Under the pieces are notes generated by a model. That model saw only the letters and a program-made list of their open reading frames with translations. It made no database searches and was not told the origin of the DNA. DNA of 34,865 nucleotides, from NCBI GenBank assembly GCA_018780435.1, contig JADMJS010000198.1, positions 1 to 34,865 of the forward strand. The letters run 5' to 3'. The position numbers and the translations under genes were made by a program. Below, piece by piece: positions 9,078 to 18,882 of this stretch (position 1 is the stretch's first letter; every line of letters begins with the position of its first letter). The DNA comes from Myxococcales bacterium. Its GTDB lineage: Bacteria > Myxococcota_A > UBA9042 > GCA-2863065.

Positions 9078-11150
9078 CTACGGCGCTGGTGCAGCCGGAG
9101 CGGGCGCCTCGGACGGCGCGGGCGGCGCAGCTTGGTGCACCTCAGGCGCTCCGCCGTCCTTGCCGAAGCGAAGGTCTTGGAGCTCGCGGTCGAGCTGAGC
9201 GGCTTTGTCGGCCGCCGCGTCGAGGGTCACCTGCAGCTTCTCCTTCTCGGCTCGCGTGGCCACATAGGCCTCGATGATTCGTTTGCCTGCGTCCGCGGCA
9301 GTGACGCCACCGTGGAAGAGGCCGCCCTCCACGACGAAGTGGCCATCGACGGCCTTGGCGCTGACGGCGAGGGTGCCGAGGAGCTGGGTGATCTGGACCA
9401 GCCCCTTCTGCTGAACCGCCTCGACGGCGTCGGACGCCTCGGTCCGCGCCTTCCGCGCCGCCTCCGCCTCGATGCGCTTGGCCTTGACCGCCTCGGACTC
9501 GTTCTCGCCAGTGGGTTCGGACGGCATCACGTCGCCCGAACGGGAGAAGAGGAGCATCCCGAAGAAGTCGAACCCGACCGCGAAGCTCGCGACCTGTTGG
9601 TCCGCGCTCAGCGTGGACGACACGCCGCTGCCGTCGGCCGTGAAGCTCGGCCCCGCCGCCGCGACACCGTAGCCGCCGGTGAAGACGATCGCCCCCGCGC
9701 TCACCGTCACGGTCAGCGCCGGCATCTCGTGTTTTCCAGCGATGGTGAACACGCCCGCCTCGCCGCGGCTGAGCAAGCCCTTGTCCGCGAGACCATTGAG
9801 GATTGCCGTCGCGGCCGCCTCGTCGTTCACGCCCGCCGCGACAGCCATGCCGAGAGCCGGCTTGTCGGCGGAGCGCGCCATGGACTCCGGTGAAATGCTT
9901 AGCGAAACGGCGAAGTCGCCGCTCAGCGCCGTTGACGTGAGGCTCGCGAGATCGATGCCGGCCTCCTCCTTCAGCCCGCCGACGAAGCGCGACATGTCGA
10001 AGAGGTCCGCGATCGCCGCGAAGTTCGCCAAATCACCGAACACCTTGGGATCGAAGCTCACGGAGGTGAAGAAGCCTGGGCGCGCGGTCAGCGCGGTGAG
10101 CAGGCGGCTCTTTTGCCCGGTCTTCAGCCCCTTTCGGAGAAACGAGCCCTCGGAGACCACGAAGTCGGCCTTCGTGCGCAGCGCGCCGCCGTCCGCGTCG
10201 ACTGCAAGGGTGATGGACTGAAGACCGAACAGCGTCTCGTTTGTGAACGGGTGATTCGCCGCCTCGGGCCCGACGAGGCCCGGGAGCCGCAGCCAGACAC
10301 CGGCGTCGCGGCCGCCACCCAAGGCGGCGGCCGCGGTCTTGGCGGCGCCGCCCGTGGCCATGGAGTCGGCTTCCGCGAGCTGCGCCAGCCGGTCCGCGCT
10401 CCCATCCTGGTCACCGGGAATGAGTATGGCCTGCTTTCCCTTCACGACGATGGAGAGCATGGCGTCCGTGATGGTCCAGACGGACGCCTCGGCGACCTTC
10501 TTCTCCTCCGGCATGACCCCGCCCGTCGCGGCGACTAGCGCCTTGAGCGTGGCGGTGAAGGCCGCGACGTCGGTGAGCCCCACGTACAGGATCGGCGGTG
10601 AGCGGTGCCCGAGGACCGCGATTCCGATGGGCGCCTTGGCGTCGAGTCCACCCCCCGCCCACGCGGTCACGTCGTAGGGGTCGAAGCCGAGGCGAGCCTT
10701 GAGGCCCGCGCGATAGTCGGTCCCTTCCGCGCCGTAGGCAGTGAACATCGCGGGGACGTCGAGCAGCGCGGACAGCTCCTCCGGTGAACGGAGCGCGACG
10801 ACAGCTGCCGCGTCCTTCGGTACCGCAGCGAGGAACGGCGCTGTGGCGAGGACGGACACGGCCGCGATCGCGGGCGGCGCCTCAGCCGGGGGTGGCACGT
10901 CGCCAGCCGGCGGCGGGGCCTCCGTTGATGGCGGCGCAACGGCGGGCTCGGCAGGCGGCGCGGCGGCGGGCGCGGGCGACGGTGCGGTCGGGGCCGTGGG
11001 AGCGGGAGCGGCTGTTGGGGCCGCTGACGACACGAGCGCGGGCGATACTGGCGTGGGCGCGGGGTCCTTCTTGCAGCCGGCGCCGGCGAGCGAACCGGCG
11101 ATGACCATGTAACGAAGCGATGGGGCGATATTTCGAAGCAGACTCTTCAC
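9078..11150 (-). CDS. Ala/Pro-rich predicted lipoprotein of unknown function
   Basis: I chose a GTG start at 11150 because AGGAGG lies eight bases upstream and the next residues form a leader (VKSLLRNIAPSLRY, hydrophobic stretch, Cys in 'AGAGCKK'). The lipobox is imperfect, with Gly at -3. That gives 690 residues. A long Pro/Ala/Thr linker (about residues 30-115), likely spanning the periplasm or cell wall, precedes a globular part with 'LATAPFLAAVPKDAAAVVAL', 'GGLDAKAPIGIAVLG' and several beta-rich segments. It resembles the loose DUF3352-type group of cell-envelope proteins, but I cannot assign it firmly. Residues about 590-620 and 650-690 are helical and charged, and the tail is Pro/Ala rich. 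It converges with the response regulator across about 120 bp without a clear terminator. Confidence 0.75.
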   Translation of the reverse strand: MKSLLRNIAPSLRYMVIAGSLAGAGCKKDPAPTPVSPALVSSAAPTAAPAPTAPTAPSPAPAAAPPAEPAVAPPSTEAPPPAGDVPPPAEAPPAIAAVSVLATAPFLAAVPKDAAAVVALRSPEELSALLDVPAMFTAYGAEGTDYRAGLKARLGFDPYDVTAWAGGGLDAKAPIGIAVLGHRSPPILYVGLTDVAAFTATLKALVAATGGVMPEEKKVAEASVWTITDAMLSIVVKGKQAILIPGDQDGSADRLAQLAEADSMATGGAAKTAAAALGGGRDAGVWLRLPGLVGPEAANHPFTNETLFGLQSITLAVDADGGALRTKADFVVSEGSFLRKGLKTGQKSRLLTALTARPGFFTSVSFDPKVFGDLANFAAIADLFDMSRFVGGLKEEAGIDLASLTSTALSGDFAVSLSISPESMARSADKPALGMAVAAGVNDEAAATAILNGLADKGLLSRGEAGVFTIAGKHEMPALTVTVSAGAIVFTGGYGVAAAGPSFTADGSGVSSTLSADQQVASFAVGFDFFGMLLFSRSGDVMPSEPTGENESEAVKAKRIEAEAARKARTEASDAVEAVQQKGLVQITQLLGTLAVSAKAVDGHFVVEGGLFHGGVTAADAGKRIIEAYVATRAEKEKLQVTLDAAADKAAQLDRELQDLRFGKDGGAPEVHQAAPPAPSEAPAPAAPAP

Positions 11151-11382
11151 GGCGATTTCCTCCTCAAGGGGCGCGACCATAACAGACGCTGGGCCCCGGG
11201 TGATTGACGAACGCAGGCGAGCGACGCCGCACCCGGAGGTGGACTGCAACCTGCGAATCCGCACGCGTATTCTCACCTTGTCCGCAATGATGGCGCCCGG
11301 CTGCTCAAGTACGGCGGCCACCTCGGCGGTCATGGTTCCCCGCCCGCCAGAGCGGTGCTCTAGAGAAGGCCACCCCCTCGAT

Positions 11383-11739
11383 TCAGGGCGTTTTGGGGCG
11401 ACGTCCCGCCGACTTTTGAGGGCGCAACGCCTGGCCGCGGGCGAAGTCGATCCACGCCGTGAAGCCGGCCGCGGTTCCGGTGGCTTCGGGTCCGAGCAGG
11501 AGCCAGCCCTTCATAGGCCTTCCACCGTAGAGGTCGAACTCGCGAACTCCCTCCTGCGCGAGCAACGCGTCGGTCTCCTCTTTGGCGCAGCGCACGATGA
11601 GGTCGTCCTTGTCGACGCCGACGCACATGGCGCCGTCCACAAGAAACGCGACGCCACCGAACATCTTCTTCTCGGTGAGGCCCTCCGTCCCAGCGAGGGC
11701 GCGGCGGACTTTCTCTGCGAGCGCTTCGTTGTACGGCAC
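11383..11739 (-). CDS. TfoX/Sxy N-terminal domain protein
   Basis: This 118-residue protein starts at GTG (11739) with GGAGGAG eight bases upstream. It covers essentially one TfoX-N domain: 'KKMFGGVAFLVDGAMCVGV' (residues about 24-42) and 'LIVRCAKEETDALL' are characteristic. TfoX/Sxy proteins regulate competence in gammaproteobacteria, but stand-alone short TfoX-N proteins are common elsewhere and their function is mostly unknown, so no competence role should be assumed. The C-terminus is basic (RPQKSAGRRPKTP). It lies alone and is divergent from the glycosidase-repeat gene, with about 165 bp between starts. Confidence 0.85.
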   Translation of the reverse strand: MPYNEALAEKVRRALAGTEGLTEKKMFGGVAFLVDGAMCVGVDKDDLIVRCAKEETDALLAQEGVREFDLYGGRPMKGWLLLGPEATGTAAGFTAWIDFARGQALRPQKSAGRRPKTP

Positions 11740-11906
11740 GATCAGCTCCTCCCGACGGGTTCGCCGACGGTAACACGGCCCTCCGCATGGCGAGCAAGCG
11801 ACGCGACGACGTCGTCACGGGTCGAGGTCAGCTTGCGTTGTATGACCGGTGATTTCGCCACGCCCGGGCGCTTGCTGGAGGGGCAGCGTGGGTAGAAGCT
11901 GCGCCG

Positions 11907-14900
11907 GTGATCGAATTCCGTCATGTGGTGCTCGCGTACGCCGTGGTGGCCAACGTCGCCGGTGCGACCGATACGTGGACCACGCCGTATCCTGGGGTCC
12001 GTCAGCTCACTCGGGTGAACGCCGGGGAACGCGTCGTGGCGCTGGCCGTGGACCTCTGCGCGCGCGGTGTTGCGGTTCGGGCGACCAAGTCGACTGAGGC
12101 AATGCGGACTCCGAGCAGCTTTCGCGCGCTGGTCGGTGCGCAAGCCGCGATCAACGGTGCCCCGTTCCAAAGTGGCGTTCCCCGTGGGTTGGCCCTGGGC
12201 GACGGCGAGGCATGGGGTGTGGACGACGATCAGTTCGGCTGGTTCGCCGCCGGGCCGGATCGGGTGGCGATTGACCTCCCCGAGCACGTCCTTGAGTCAC
12301 CCGAAGGCTGGATGAAGCAAGCCGTGGGTGGAGATCACCTGCTCGTCGATGACGGCGTCGCCGAGTCGGCGTTCGGGTCGGCCGGTTGTTCGACAGCGAC
12401 GGCACGGTCGGCTGTGGGATTGTCGCTTGACCGACAGACGCTATGGCTCGTCGCCATTGAAGGCGGCGCCGCGACCGGCAAGACGTGCGCCGAAGCGGCG
12501 GAGCTCCTGGTCGAGCTGGGCGCATACGACGCACTCGCGCTCGACGGGGGCGCGTCCACGAGCCTGTCACTCGAGAGCGGCCTCGCCGTGGCCCCTTCCG
12601 GCGGAGCGGAGGCTATCGTTGCCAACCATCTCGCGGTCATCGCAGACGGCGTCGGAGCACCCGCCGCCTGCGATCTGTGGATGGACGAGGCCATCGTCGA
12701 TGCTGCAGCCCTGAGCGGCACGAGCTCGACCGACATGAACGGAGACGGCAAAGCCGATCTGTGTGCGCGGGCCGCCGTGGGCTGGCGCTGCTACCCGTCG
12801 ACTGGCGCGGGCTTCGGCGCCGCCGTAGCCACGACCGCTCTCAGCGACGCCGATGGTTGGAATGACGAATCCAACCGCGCGACGATCCGGGTGGGTGACG
12901 TCACGGGCGATGGGCGAGCCGACCTCTGCGCTCGCGCCGACGCGGGTGTCGTGTGTTGGCCATCCACGGGGACGGGATGGGGCACGAGCATCGCGGGTCC
13001 ACTACTCTCGGACGCGACGGGCTGGAATGCGCCCGAGTACTTCACGACCCTGCGACTGTCCGATGTGACCGGCGACGGCCGCGAGGACGTCTGCGCACGC
13101 GGAAAAGACGGACTCCGATGTTGGCCGTCCACCGGCGCTGGGTTCGGCGAGGCCCTGCTTGGGCCTGCCTGGACGGACGAGGCAGGGTGGAGCGCCCCTG
13201 ACCGATACGGGACGATTCGAACCGGCGACGTGAACGGGGATGGGCGCCAAGACGTGTGCGGCCGAGGCCCGGACGGGATGGCGTGTGCCTTGTCGACCGG
13301 CGACGAGCTGACAGACCTGGTGGCCGGGCCGGCTTGGAGTGATGCAGCGGGGTTCACGGACGTCCGCTACTGGAGCACGATCCGCCTCGTCGACCTGGAC
13401 GGCGACGGCCGGGCCGACCTGTGCGCTCGAACCTCATCCGGTATCGAATGTTCATTCTCGACGGGAACGGGCTTCGGTGCCCCCGTGGTCGGGCCCGCGC
13501 TCACCGATGCCTCCGGTTGGGGCGACCTGGATAACGCGACCACCCTCCGCTTCGGCGACCTCGACGGCGATGGACGCACCGACCTCTGTGCCCGCGCCAA
13601 CGCGGGGATCCGGTGCTGGCGTTGGCTCGGTGGCGCCTTCGGCCCGAGCATCAATGGCCCCTCCTGGAGTGATGCTGCCGGGTGGGACGACCTCCGTAAC
13701 TACCCCAGCATCGACTTGGCCGACCTGGACGGCGATGGGCGGGCCGACGTGTGTGGCCGCGCCCCCGACGGCGTCCGATGTGCCCGATTCAACGGCACGG
13801 CCTTTGCCGCGGAGATCGCCACGGGGCTCTTGACGGACGCGAGTGGCTGGGCTGGCGCCCCCTACGCCGGCACACTTCGTTTTTCGGGCCCCCGGTGCGC
13901 GCCCAAGCTCGAGGTGTGCAATGGCGTGGACGACGACTGCGACGGCGTGGCAGACGACGGGCCGGCCGGGGGCGGCGTGCCCTGCACCACGATCGGGCTT
14001 GGGATCTGTGCCGCCGGCGTCAGCGCCTGTGTCTCGGGGAAGATCACGTGCAAACCGATCGGCGCGGCGATGGACGAAGTCTGCAACGGTCTCGACGACG
14101 ATTGTGACGGAGAGACGGATGACGGCGACCCGGGTGGGGGCGACACCTGCACACTCGACGCCCCTCCCCCGTGCGACTCCGGGCACCTTCATTGTTCGTC
14201 TGGCTCTGTCGCGTGTACGGTCGATCCACCCGCGGCGCCAGAGGACGCCGACTGCGACAGCTTGGATGACGACTGTGACGGACATACCGACGAGGACTTC
14301 GTCGGCGCGATCGTGGCCTGCGGCGTCCCGCCCTGCGACGCCGTCGGCGTCATCGTGTGCGTAGACGGATCCACGCAAGTGTCCTGTACGCCTCCGGACG
14401 GCGCACCTTGTCCGACCGGGACCCCGTGCCTCGCCGACGGGGTCTGTCAGGAAGGGGTCTGTACTCCCGGCGGGCCGAAGCCGGGAGCTTGCGACGACGG
14501 AGACTCCTGCACGACGGACCTGTGTGAGTCAGGTGTGGGATGCAGCCACGCGCCCGTCTCCGGGTCGTGCGAGGACGGCGATGCGTGCACGAGCGGCGAC
14601 AGTTGCTCCACGGGTGGATGTGTCGCTGGCGCCCAAGTGGACTGCGACGACCACAACCCATGCACCCACGACGCGTGCAATTCCGCCGTGGGGTGCACTT
14701 ACGCCCCGGCGGCGGCCGCGTGCGATGACGTCGATCCGTGCACGGAGACGGTGTGCGACGAGGGGAGCTGCGAGGTGTCGGCCCGCACGCCGGGCTGCTG
14801 CTCGGCGGGAACCTCCTGTTCCGGCCCGGACGCTCGCTGTGTGGATGGCGAGTGCGAGCCGGCGACCTGCGAGCCGTGCGATGACGACTCGGCCTGTGGC

Positions 14901-15353
14901 GCTGCTCGTTGCCTCTCTGTCGCGCCGGGGCGGGCGTGTGCGGTGCGATGCGACTCGGATGCGGTGTGTCCCCTCGGTACGCGGTGTCAACCACTGCCGG
15001 ACGGGAACGCGTGCCTGCCCGAGTCCGGGAATTGTTGTGGCGACGACGTGGAGGGGGCCTGTTCGCCCCCCGAAGCGCATCCGGAGCTCGAGTGGGCCGA
15101 AGCGGAGCCCGACCCGGCAATGGGCGACGACGTGGGCGCGGCGGCCGACCTCGGAACTCACGAGGGCGACGGGATTGCGCTTGCCGACGCGAGCTCCACA
15201 CACGCTGGATCGCCGGGCGGGTGCGGCGTGGGCGGTCGCGGCGAAGGTGAGTGGCTGATGCTCCTCGCGGCCCTGGCCCTGGCCCGCCGACGGCGACGGT
15301 TCCACGCGCGCGCGGCGATGAGGAACATGACGGTGACTACCGGTCCCGAGTAG
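11907..15353 (+). CDS. Phosphodiester glycosidase with FG-GAP, MopE-like and Cys-rich repeats, MYXO-CTERM
   Basis: This 1148-residue mosaic starts at GTG with a signal peptide (residues 1 to about 20, ending VAGA). Residues about 25-255 form a NAGPA-type phosphodiester glycosidase domain ('AVGLSLDRQTLWLVAIEG', 'LGAYDALALDGGASTSL', 'VANHLAVI'); this family uncovers phosphodiester-linked sugars or acts in exopolysaccharide metabolism. Residues about 270-655 hold seven roughly 52-residue FG-GAP/VCBS-like repeats, each with a Ca-loop-like D-x-x-GDG-x-x-D-[LV]-C. Three MopE-like motifs follow ('EVCNGVDDDCDG' at about 668, 'EVCNGLDDDCDG', 'DCDSLDDDCDG' at about 781), then Dictyostelium-type Cys-rich repeats ('DGDSCTTDLCESG', 'DHNPCTHDACNS'). 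The C-terminus has Gly-Cys, a membrane segment and an Arg cluster (about 1100-1140), a MYXO-CTERM-like sorting tail. It is probably surface exposed and calcium dependent. Confidence 0.88.
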   Translation: MIEFRHVVLAYAVVANVAGATDTWTTPYPGVRQLTRVNAGERVVALAVDLCARGVAVRATKSTEAMRTPSSFRALVGAQAAINGAPFQSGVPRGLALGDGEAWGVDDDQFGWFAAGPDRVAIDLPEHVLESPEGWMKQAVGGDHLLVDDGVAESAFGSAGCSTATARSAVGLSLDRQTLWLVAIEGGAATGKTCAEAAELLVELGAYDALALDGGASTSLSLESGLAVAPSGGAEAIVANHLAVIADGVGAPAACDLWMDEAIVDAAALSGTSSTDMNGDGKADLCARAAVGWRCYPSTGAGFGAAVATTALSDADGWNDESNRATIRVGDVTGDGRADLCARADAGVVCWPSTGTGWGTSIAGPLLSDATGWNAPEYFTTLRLSDVTGDGREDVCARGKDGLRCWPSTGAGFGEALLGPAWTDEAGWSAPDRYGTIRTGDVNGDGRQDVCGRGPDGMACALSTGDELTDLVAGPAWSDAAGFTDVRYWSTIRLVDLDGDGRADLCARTSSGIECSFSTGTGFGAPVVGPALTDASGWGDLDNATTLRFGDLDGDGRTDLCARANAGIRCWRWLGGAFGPSINGPSWSDAAGWDDLRNYPSIDLADLDGDGRADVCGRAPDGVRCARFNGTAFAAEIATGLLTDASGWAGAPYAGTLRFSGPRCAPKLEVCNGVDDDCDGVADDGPAGGGVPCTTIGLGICAAGVSACVSGKITCKPIGAAMDEVCNGLDDDCDGETDDGDPGGGDTCTLDAPPPCDSGHLHCSSGSVACTVDPPAAPEDADCDSLDDDCDGHTDEDFVGAIVACGVPPCDAVGVIVCVDGSTQVSCTPPDGAPCPTGTPCLADGVCQEGVCTPGGPKPGACDDGDSCTTDLCESGVGCSHAPVSGSCEDGDACTSGDSCSTGGCVAGAQVDCDDHNPCTHDACNSAVGCTYAPAAAACDDVDPCTETVCDEGSCEVSARTPGCCSAGTSCSGPDARCVDGECEPATCEPCDDDSACGAARCLSVAPGRACAVRCDSDAVCPLGTRCQPLPDGNACLPESGNCCGDDVEGACSPPEAHPELEWAEAEPDPAMGDDVGAAADLGTHEGDGIALADASSTHAGSPGGCGVGGRGEGEWLMLLAALALARRRRRFHARAAMRNMTVTTGPE

Positions 15354-15389
15354 CCACCCCACCCTTCGCGAGAGTGTTGCGTCGGCCTC

Positions 15390-17732
15390 TCACGCCCGCC
15401 AGATCGCCTCAGCCCGGTGACGCACCGCCCGTCGCGCCTCCTCGAACTCCAAGCGGCTTCGAATCGGCTCCAGGGCCGGGCATCGGTCCATCCATTCGAG
15501 ATCGACCAGGACGTCGTTCGCCGCCGTAGAGAGGCACGTGATCGCGAAGTCCAGATCCCCAAGCGCGGCGCAGACCTCCGCCACGAACTGGAGCAAGACC
15601 GATCGGAAACGCCGGTTGGGCACTGCTCCGATGACCGCGCTCGCCTCGGCGCGATGTTGCTCAACCGAGATCTCCCCGAGGTAGGCTCGCGTTGAGAGCG
15701 TGATCGCGACCACTGGGGCCGAGCGCGACAGCTCTAGCTGCGACAGGACGCGTCGCACCTGCTCCCGATCGCCCCGCCACATCGCGAAGCGGACACTGGC
15801 TTGAAGCACGATCACGTGGTCAACAGGCAGCCCTTCGGCCAGCCGCGCCATGTGCGTCTCGGCTCCCGCGTGGTCGCCTCGCATCGCCAGGATGCGCGCG
15901 ATCTCGAAGTGGCAAACGTACAGGGTCGGGTTGAGGTCAAGCGCTAGCTGGAGGCGCGCCATCCCGTCCGATGCCCGGCCGGCTTCGCACTGCAGTCGGC
16001 CCAAGTACTCGTGCGCCTCGGCGCAAGTCGGCGCGATGGTCAACGCGCGGGTCAGCGACACTACCGCGTCCGCGTATCGGCCCTGGTGCGAAGCCAGGGT
16101 CGCGACGGCGAGGTGAGTCTCCGACAGGCCGCTCGCCTCTGCCAGTGCGCTCTCTAGCGCGCTGCCCACCAGCGCGTCGTAGTCACGGCCCGAAGCAACA
16201 GTAGGGGCGAAAGCGGCGCGCACGGCGGCGAGCGCCAGAGCGCTCTTGGCCGGTCGGAACGACGCCGCGATGTAGATCGAGCGCTCCAGCAGCGCCAACG
16301 CGCCGCCTTCCCCCTCGTAGTTGGCCAGGCGCGGGCTCATCTGTTGGCGGGCCCGCAGATAAAGCTCGATCGCCTCTGGGGCTGCTTCCCCGCGGTGGCT
16401 CGCGGTGGTCAGGCCGGCACGGAGCGCCTCCGCGACCCGACTGCCGAGGCGCTCTTCGATGTCGAGGACCCCACCGAAGTCACAGTCGAAACGTTCACTC
16501 CACGACTGTACGCCAGTCCGGACATCGATGAGCCGAGCGCTCACGCGCAACGCTTGTCCGATCACTCGGACGTCGCAGTCCACGATCGCGTCTACGCCGA
16601 GCGCTCTCGCGATCACGCTGGGATCACGCTCTTCCTTGAAGCGCGCCGTCGCCCCGCTCGCGAGGACGCGGAGCCCACAGGTGCGGGCCAAGACGTCGAT
16701 GAGTTCACTCTGAAGCGCGTCGCCCAGATAGTCGTGGTCCGCAGGCCCTCGGTACTTGAACGGCAGCACGGCCAACGCCGGATCCGCCGGCGCTGGCGTG
16801 CGAGCCATCGTCGGGAGCACCTGTGTCACGCCGAGCTCCACGCCCTGCTCATCGCCGAGCTGCTCGACGACGGCGGCGATCGTCGCACCGAGCGCCGCGG
16901 CCGAGCTCGGCCGGTCCCGAGGATCCGGTGCCAAACAGCGGAGGACGAGCGAGGCGACCGCATCGGGCATCGACACAAACGTGCGTGGATCAGGGGGCGG
17001 GCCCTCGAGTCGCTCCAACGCGATCGCGAGCGGGCTTGTGCCCTGGTACGGCACCCGGGCGACGAGCAACTCGTAAAGGATGAGGCCGAGCGCGTAGAGG
17101 TCGGTCGCCGGCCCCACCTGCCGCCCCTCGAGCTGCTCCGGAGACATGTACAGAGGCGTACCGACGATCCCGACAGTTCGGGTGATCGCCACCTCGTCCT
17201 CGAGCGCACGTGCGATGCCGAAGTCGGTCAACACGACGCGACGGTTCGGCGCCACGAGCACGTTCGCGGGCTTCAGATCCCGATGCACTACGCCGGCCTC
17301 GTGGGCGGCCGCGAGCCCGGCGCAGATCTGCCGTGCGATATCGAGCGCGGCCGAGATCGGCATCGGACCGTCTCGGTCCATGACGTCGGCCAGGCTCTCG
17401 CCCTCTACGTACTCCATCGTGAAGAAGAGAGTGCCGTCGAGCTGGCCGAGGTCATGCACCCGCGCGACGTTACGATGCGTGATCCGCCGCGCGAGCCGGA
17501 CCTCGCGTCGGAAGCGGTCGGCCGCACCCGGGGACAGCGCCCCGGCGGCCAACATGAGCTTCAGCGCGACCCGATCGCCGACGTCCTGATCGAGCGCCAG
17601 ATGAACTTCGCCCATGCCGCCGCGTCCGAGGAGACCCTGAATGGCGTAGCGGCCTGCGAAGACTTGGCCGGTGATGGGGCTGGCTGAGGACAGACGCGGC
17701 TCCAGGGGGACGATGCGGCCATCATAGGCCAC
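15390..17732 (-). CDS. Ser/Thr protein kinase with TolB-N-like and TPR regions
   Basis: This 780-residue protein has an N-terminal Pkinase domain (residues about 28-290): Gly-loop 'LGRGGMGEV', Lys58, HRD motif 'HRDLKPANV' with Asp152, DFG motif with Asp170, and 'GTPLYMSPEQ'. All key catalytic residues are present, so it should be active. Residues about 315-440 resemble the TolB N-terminal/FlgO-type domain found after kinase or cyclase domains ('LAVLPFKYRG', 'GVDAIVDCDVRV', 'RLIDVRTGVQSW'). The rest is helical repeat of TPR type (about 455-740). No membrane segment is visible, so it is probably cytosolic, with TPRs recruiting substrates. The start is GTG at 17732; an in-frame stop lies seven codons upstream and the ribosome site is poorly spaced. 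It converges with the glycosidase gene 37 bp away. Confidence 0.93.
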   Translation of the reverse strand: MAYDGRIVPLEPRLSSASPITGQVFAGRYAIQGLLGRGGMGEVHLALDQDVGDRVALKLMLAAGALSPGAADRFRREVRLARRITHRNVARVHDLGQLDGTLFFTMEYVEGESLADVMDRDGPMPISAALDIARQICAGLAAAHEAGVVHRDLKPANVLVAPNRRVVLTDFGIARALEDEVAITRTVGIVGTPLYMSPEQLEGRQVGPATDLYALGLILYELLVARVPYQGTSPLAIALERLEGPPPDPRTFVSMPDAVASLVLRCLAPDPRDRPSSAAALGATIAAVVEQLGDEQGVELGVTQVLPTMARTPAPADPALAVLPFKYRGPADHDYLGDALQSELIDVLARTCGLRVLASGATARFKEERDPSVIARALGVDAIVDCDVRVIGQALRVSARLIDVRTGVQSWSERFDCDFGGVLDIEERLGSRVAEALRAGLTTASHRGEAAPEAIELYLRARQQMSPRLANYEGEGGALALLERSIYIAASFRPAKSALALAAVRAAFAPTVASGRDYDALVGSALESALAEASGLSETHLAVATLASHQGRYADAVVSLTRALTIAPTCAEAHEYLGRLQCEAGRASDGMARLQLALDLNPTLYVCHFEIARILAMRGDHAGAETHMARLAEGLPVDHVIVLQASVRFAMWRGDREQVRRVLSQLELSRSAPVVAITLSTRAYLGEISVEQHRAEASAVIGAVPNRRFRSVLLQFVAEVCAALGDLDFAITCLSTAANDVLVDLEWMDRCPALEPIRSRLEFEEARRAVRHRAEAIWRA

Positions 17733-17824
17733 CTCCCGACGGACGGATCAACATAACTCCGGACCGAGCCCTTCGTGGGCGCAAACGCGGTAGTTGGCAC
17801 ACGGAGCTGTTCCGCGAGGCTGCC

Positions 17825-18769
17825 CTACCCAGGGCCTTCGCCGGCAATTGTCCCTGACCGATACGGTCTGCAATCCCCCGCGAGGTGGTCGATCAGTGCC
17901 CGGACGGACGGGAGTAGGCCGCGCCGTGACGGGAATACGGCGTAGATCGCGATATTGGGGGACGACCATTGCGCGAGCAACGGTCGTAACCGGCCGTCCG
18001 CCAAGTCCTGCTCGATCATCAGGTTGGGCATCTGGACGATGCCGATGCCTGCCAGTGCGGCAGCGCGAAGGGCTGCGAGATCATCGGTCAACAGACGCGG
18101 GTGGGCGGGAACCGCCGCTGCCGTTCCATCGGAGTGGACTAGCCGCCATTCGGTCCGTTCACCGCCGCCGTTGGCAAGTTGGTTTACAAGAGCGATCGTA
18201 GGAAACGTCGCTAAGTCGGACGGAATGGTCGGCGCGGCGTGGTCTGCCAGAAGCTCTGGCGCCGCCACCAGGCATTGGCTGACCTCGCCGAGCTTGCGCA
18301 TCACAAGGCTGGCGGAATCAAGCGCGGGCTCACCCGCACGGATCAGAACATCGAACCCCTCGCTGATGACGTCGACCGGCCGGTTGAATGCCTTGAGCTG
18401 GATATCGACCCTGCGATTTGCCGCCATGAATTCGGCAATCGCGGCGCCCATCCGGTAGGCAATCAAGCCTGGCGGACACGCGACGCGGATTAGGCCGACG
18501 GGTTCGGCGCGGATCGCTTCGATCACGTCCTGCGCTGCATCGGCTTCCACCAACATGGCCAGGCAATGCTGGTAATAAGACTGGCCGATCTCGGTAACCG
18601 CGAACAACCGGGTCGAACGCTGGATCAGCCGCACGCCCAGGCGGTCCTCCAATTGGGCCACCCGGCGGCTGAGTTTCGACTTCTGCATGCCAAGTGCGCG
18701 GGCCGCGGGAGCGAAGCCGCGGTGGTCGACCACTTTCACGAAATAGGCGAGATCGTTGAGGTCTTGCAT
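17825..18769 (-). CDS. LysR-family transcriptional regulator
   Basis: This 314-residue regulator has an N-terminal winged HTH ('FVKVVDHRGFAPAARALGMQ', 'SKLSRRVAQLEDRLGVRL', residues about 5-60) and a periplasmic-binding-like effector domain (about 90-300). I chose the ATG at 18769 because it matches the usual LysR start a few residues before the HTH; the frame is open further upstream. It is divergent from the pirin gene across 113 bp. LysR regulators typically control the adjacent divergent gene, so pirin is the likely target. Together with pirin it is less GC-rich than its surroundings and looks alphaproteobacterial in style, suggesting transfer as a unit. Confidence 0.95.
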   Translation of the reverse strand: MQDLNDLAYFVKVVDHRGFAPAARALGMQKSKLSRRVAQLEDRLGVRLIQRSTRLFAVTEIGQSYYQHCLAMLVEADAAQDVIEAIRAEPVGLIRVACPPGLIAYRMGAAIAEFMAANRRVDIQLKAFNRPVDVISEGFDVLIRAGEPALDSASLVMRKLGEVSQCLVAAPELLADHAAPTIPSDLATFPTIALVNQLANGGGERTEWRLVHSDGTAAAVPAHPRLLTDDLAALRAAALAGIGIVQMPNLMIEQDLADGRLRPLLAQWSSPNIAIYAVFPSRRGLLPSVRALIDHLAGDCRPYRSGTIAGEGPG

Positions 18770-18882
18770 TGTTCCATGGATAGGACACAACGTCCGGATT
18801 CGCGAGCTACCGGCCGGGTCGTCTCGCTGGCATATAGCTTCAGGTAGCCAGAGTGCTTTCACTCGGGCCTGGAGGCAAAGTC
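18770..18882. promoter_or_regulatory. LysR/pirin divergent promoter region
   Basis: The 113-bp spacer must contain both promoters and probably the LysR site. A weak inverted pair GCTACC (18806-18811) and GGTAGC (18843-18848) is visible, and CATATAGCT near 18830 could supply a -10 element for pirin. GGAGG lies nine bases before the pirin ATG. I could not find a clear T-N11-A box, so the exact operator is unassigned. Confidence 0.4.

Noticed and set aside
16344..17687. 447-codon plus-strand frame
   Set aside because: It is antisense to the Ser/Thr kinase, which has all kinase motifs.
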